The notes under the pieces are model-generated. The model worked only from the letters and a program-made list of their open reading frames with translations, made no database searches and was not told where the DNA came from. This document shows, piece by piece, positions 39,228 through 40,778 of a stretch of 40,778 nt of DNA. The stretch's first letter is position 1, and every line of letters starts with the position of its first letter. Origin of the DNA: an uncultured Bacteroidales bacterium (GTDB taxonomy: Bacteria; Bacteroidota; Bacteroidia; Bacteroidales; F082); the NCBI GenBank assembly GCA_900318085.1, contig ONJF01000040.1:1-40778 (forward strand). The letters are read 5' to 3'. A program made the position numbers and the translations under genes.

Positions 39228-39394
39228 AACTACAGATTTTACAGATTATACTGATTCCTATCAAAATTATGAGGATGCGAGCATCCTAATTTGTACAGAT
39301 TCAGACTCTAGCTTACAGACCATCTGTAATAATTGGGCGCTTGCGCCTATGAATTCTTCTGTCTTAATCCGCTTCATCTGTGCAATCTGTAGTT
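39228..39394. mobile_element. MITE-like element, copy 2 (167 bp)
   Basis: AACTACAGATTTTACAGATT at the left and ATCTGTGCAATCTGTAGTT at the right (ending 39394) form the same terminal inverted repeats as copy 1 (28388-28558). The two internal hairpins are conserved: GGATGCGAGCATCC and GGGCGCTTGCGCC. The loops differ while the stems keep pairing. It lies 10 bp past the stop of the membrane-protein gene and about 45 bp before the ancestral slyD start. Confidence 0.82.
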
Positions 39395-39403
39395 CCTTAT
39401 CAA

Positions 39404-40778
39404 TCAATAACTCCCGAACATCTTCCGCAGCAACCATTCCACGGCAGCAAGACCGATGAGGACAAAGAAGATCCATTTGGAGTGGATCAAATCCTCAAAG
39501 CGGCTCTCATGGTGTTCAACGGAGGTGATGCGCGAATCATTGTGCAAGTCGGCAAAAAGTTGCTGCAACTCGCGGGCAGAATAGCAGTTTCCGTTGGTCA
39601 GACGAGCGATGGTGCTCATACGGTCGATGTCGGCAGTAAGTTGCTGTGCCTCAATACCGATGGCCACAACACTAAAGGTGCCATTCACATTGATCTTGCG
39701 CTCGCCCATCTGTGCTTGCACCTTATAGGTATACAGGCCCTCGGGTAGTAGACCAGCATTCAGCTCATAGTCGTGGTCGCGCTTCGAGAAGGTGTAGTCG
39801 TAGGTCTCGCCAGTCAGCTTATTCTCGATTTGAATGGTCAGGTCGGGTTCAGTCACGAGTTCGTTGTTCGGGTTGCGCAACTCGGCAGTGATGATGACGG
39901 GCTCATTGCTGTAGTAGGTCTCCTTGGCATAGATGGCCGAACCATCGTTGGTCGAAAGCAACAGGTATTTCAGCGACTTGGAGAACATCTCGTCAAACAC
40001 ATCGTGGTTCTTGTTCTGGTAATACTCGTACAGCCTCCAACGCCAGATGTTAGTGCCGAACAGGAAAGCCATCTTGCGCCCATCGTTGGCAAAAGTCAAT
40101 AGCGGCAATCCCGACTTGACGCCCATCACCTCTTGCAAGAGTAAGTCATCGTGCGATTTCAATGAGTTGATCTCCAAATGTGGCAAGGCCAAAGGCGGGT
40201 ATTTCGCGATGAGTTGTTCCGACTTCGCATCAAAGGTAAAGGTCGAGAAGGCCGAATTTTGGTGCGCCTTGACATCCAACTGGGTGTTGGTCGCGCCAGA
40301 ATGCAAGACAAAGACATTCTGCAACTTGCTTAACATATCACGGTCGGTGTCATTGCCAACGATGAAGAGAACGGGCAGTTTCACATTCTTGTCTAACTGT
40401 GCCTTCAAGGCATTGAAATCCATGCGCGCCGATGGCACTTGATGCAGGATGACCAAGTCATAGTTACTGAACTCGGGTAGAGTCTCCTTCCCGAAGCAGA
40501 AGTCCACCTCATAGTTGTCATTCAAAACGCTACGCAAGGCACCCAAGTCGGGATGCGGCGAGGCAGCCACACAAAGCAACTTGTACTTCTGGTCAAGCAC
40601 CTCGACATAGATATGGCGCACATTGTTCAGCAGCTGTTCTTCCTCCGCGATGCCACTCACCTCGATGTCGATGGCCATCACGCCTTTCTTGGTGGCATCG
40701 AGCATAAAGTCGATTTCCTTGGAGAAGCGGTTGGAGGGAATCTCGATGTCGCGCTTCTCGATGAGGCGACCGCTTTCC
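39404..40778 (-). CDS. Large membrane-anchored protein of the VWA/BatA-like type (C-terminal part)
   Basis: The frame runs off the right edge (upstream residues read RLIEKRDIEIPSNRFSKEIDFML), so the ATG at 40705 is internal. About 457 residues are visible. A Rossmann-like region near the start (YKLLCVAASPHPDLGALRSVL, YDLVILHQVPSARM, LPVLFIVGND) resembles a glutamine-amidotransferase-like fold. An Ig-like beta region follows (KETYYSNEPVIITAELRNPN), then a single membrane helix with a short tail (WIFFVLIGLAAVEWLLRKMFGSY). Bacteroidota encode such ~690-residue proteins near BatA/BatB/MoxR genes; this assignment is by general resemblance. It is probably co-oriented with slyD downstream. Confidence 0.68.
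   Translation of the reverse strand, partial: ESGRLIEKRDIEIPSNRFSKEIDFMLDATKKGVMAIDIEVSGIAEEEQLLNNVRHIYVEVLDQKYKLLCVAASPHPDLGALRSVLNDNYEVDFCFGKETLPEFSNYDLVILHQVPSARMDFNALKAQLDKNVKLPVLFIVGNDTDRDMLSKLQNVFVLHSGATNTQLDVKAHQNSAFSTFTFDAKSEQLIAKYPPLALPHLEINSLKSHDDLLLQEVMGVKSGLPLLTFANDGRKMAFLFGTNIWRWRLYEYYQNKNHDVFDEMFSKSLKYLLLSTNDGSAIYAKETYYSNEPVIITAELRNPNNELVTEPDLTIQIENKLTGETYDYTFSKRDHDYELNAGLLPEGLYTYKVQAQMGERKINVNGTFSVVAIGIEAQQLTADIDRMSTIARLTNGNCYSARELQQLFADLHNDSRITSVEHHESRFEDLIHSKWIFFVLIGLAAVEWLLRKMFGSY

Overview
The window comes from a Bacteroidota chromosome, most likely an uncultured member of the Bacteroidales. The evidence is Bacteroidota-type promoters (TAnnTTTG at about -7), AT-rich leaders without clear Shine-Dalgarno sequences, several secreted proteins with type IX secretion (T9SS) C-terminal sorting domains, SxxC-type lipoproteins, POT transporters of Bacteroidota type and a membrane-anchored TPR-HTH regulator family. 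The T9SS cargo argues against Bacteroides itself. There are no phage structural genes, integrases, intact insertion sequences, CRISPR arrays or tRNAs that I can see.

Layout. 1-688: end of a histidine acid phosphatase. 811-5251: a likely iron-uptake operon of outer-membrane porin, imelysin lipoprotein and di-haem oxidoreductase lipoprotein. 5469-9944: a 1491-residue gingipain-like adhesin with a T9SS tail. 10160-11332: a compact CcsB-CcsA cytochrome c biogenesis fusion, which could supply haem ligation for the di-haem protein. About 11378-11757 (minus): RNase P RNA. 11859-15750 (minus): small lipoprotein, small secreted protein and two T9SS proteins. 15886-16345: a wrecked RhuM/ORF6N-like gene. 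16407-18333: a frameshifted TPR-HTH regulator. 18343-23231: prmC, an EamA transporter, a YigZ-family protein, dnaA and an RsmI-like methyltransferase. 23250-29046 (minus): queF-queC-queD-queE followed by a second TPR-HTH regulator and its T9SS partner. 29163-30794: a 5'-nucleotidase-family lipoprotein. 30866-34682 (minus): two POT transporters flanking a DUF4878-like lipoprotein, with a scar of a third transporter. 34967-37667: valS, frameshifted. 37774-40778 (minus): a lipoprotein, a SlyD-type isomerase and the C-terminal part of a large membrane protein.

Two themes stand out. First, a module is present twice: a membrane-anchored lipoprotein with TPRs and a cytoplasmic HTH, followed downstream by one or two ~505-residue T9SS-exported proteins. 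I think this is a regulator-cargo pair of unknown function and the best candidate for an undescribed system. Second, the window is full of small non-autonomous repeats. They include a GTAGAGACG palindrome family (six copies, one or two inside genes), a ~170-bp element with terminal inverted repeats (two copies), a CTTCGACAAGCTCAG-type element, a 60-bp palindrome inserted in prmC, a cloverleaf-like element, and hairpins in nearly every operon spacer. Some copies sit in frame within coding sequence and add peptide segments, as the Rickettsia palindromic elements do.

Three genes carry small frame-breaking changes (the TPR regulator, valS and slyD). At least the valS lesion may be a sequencing or assembly error, because the gene is essential.
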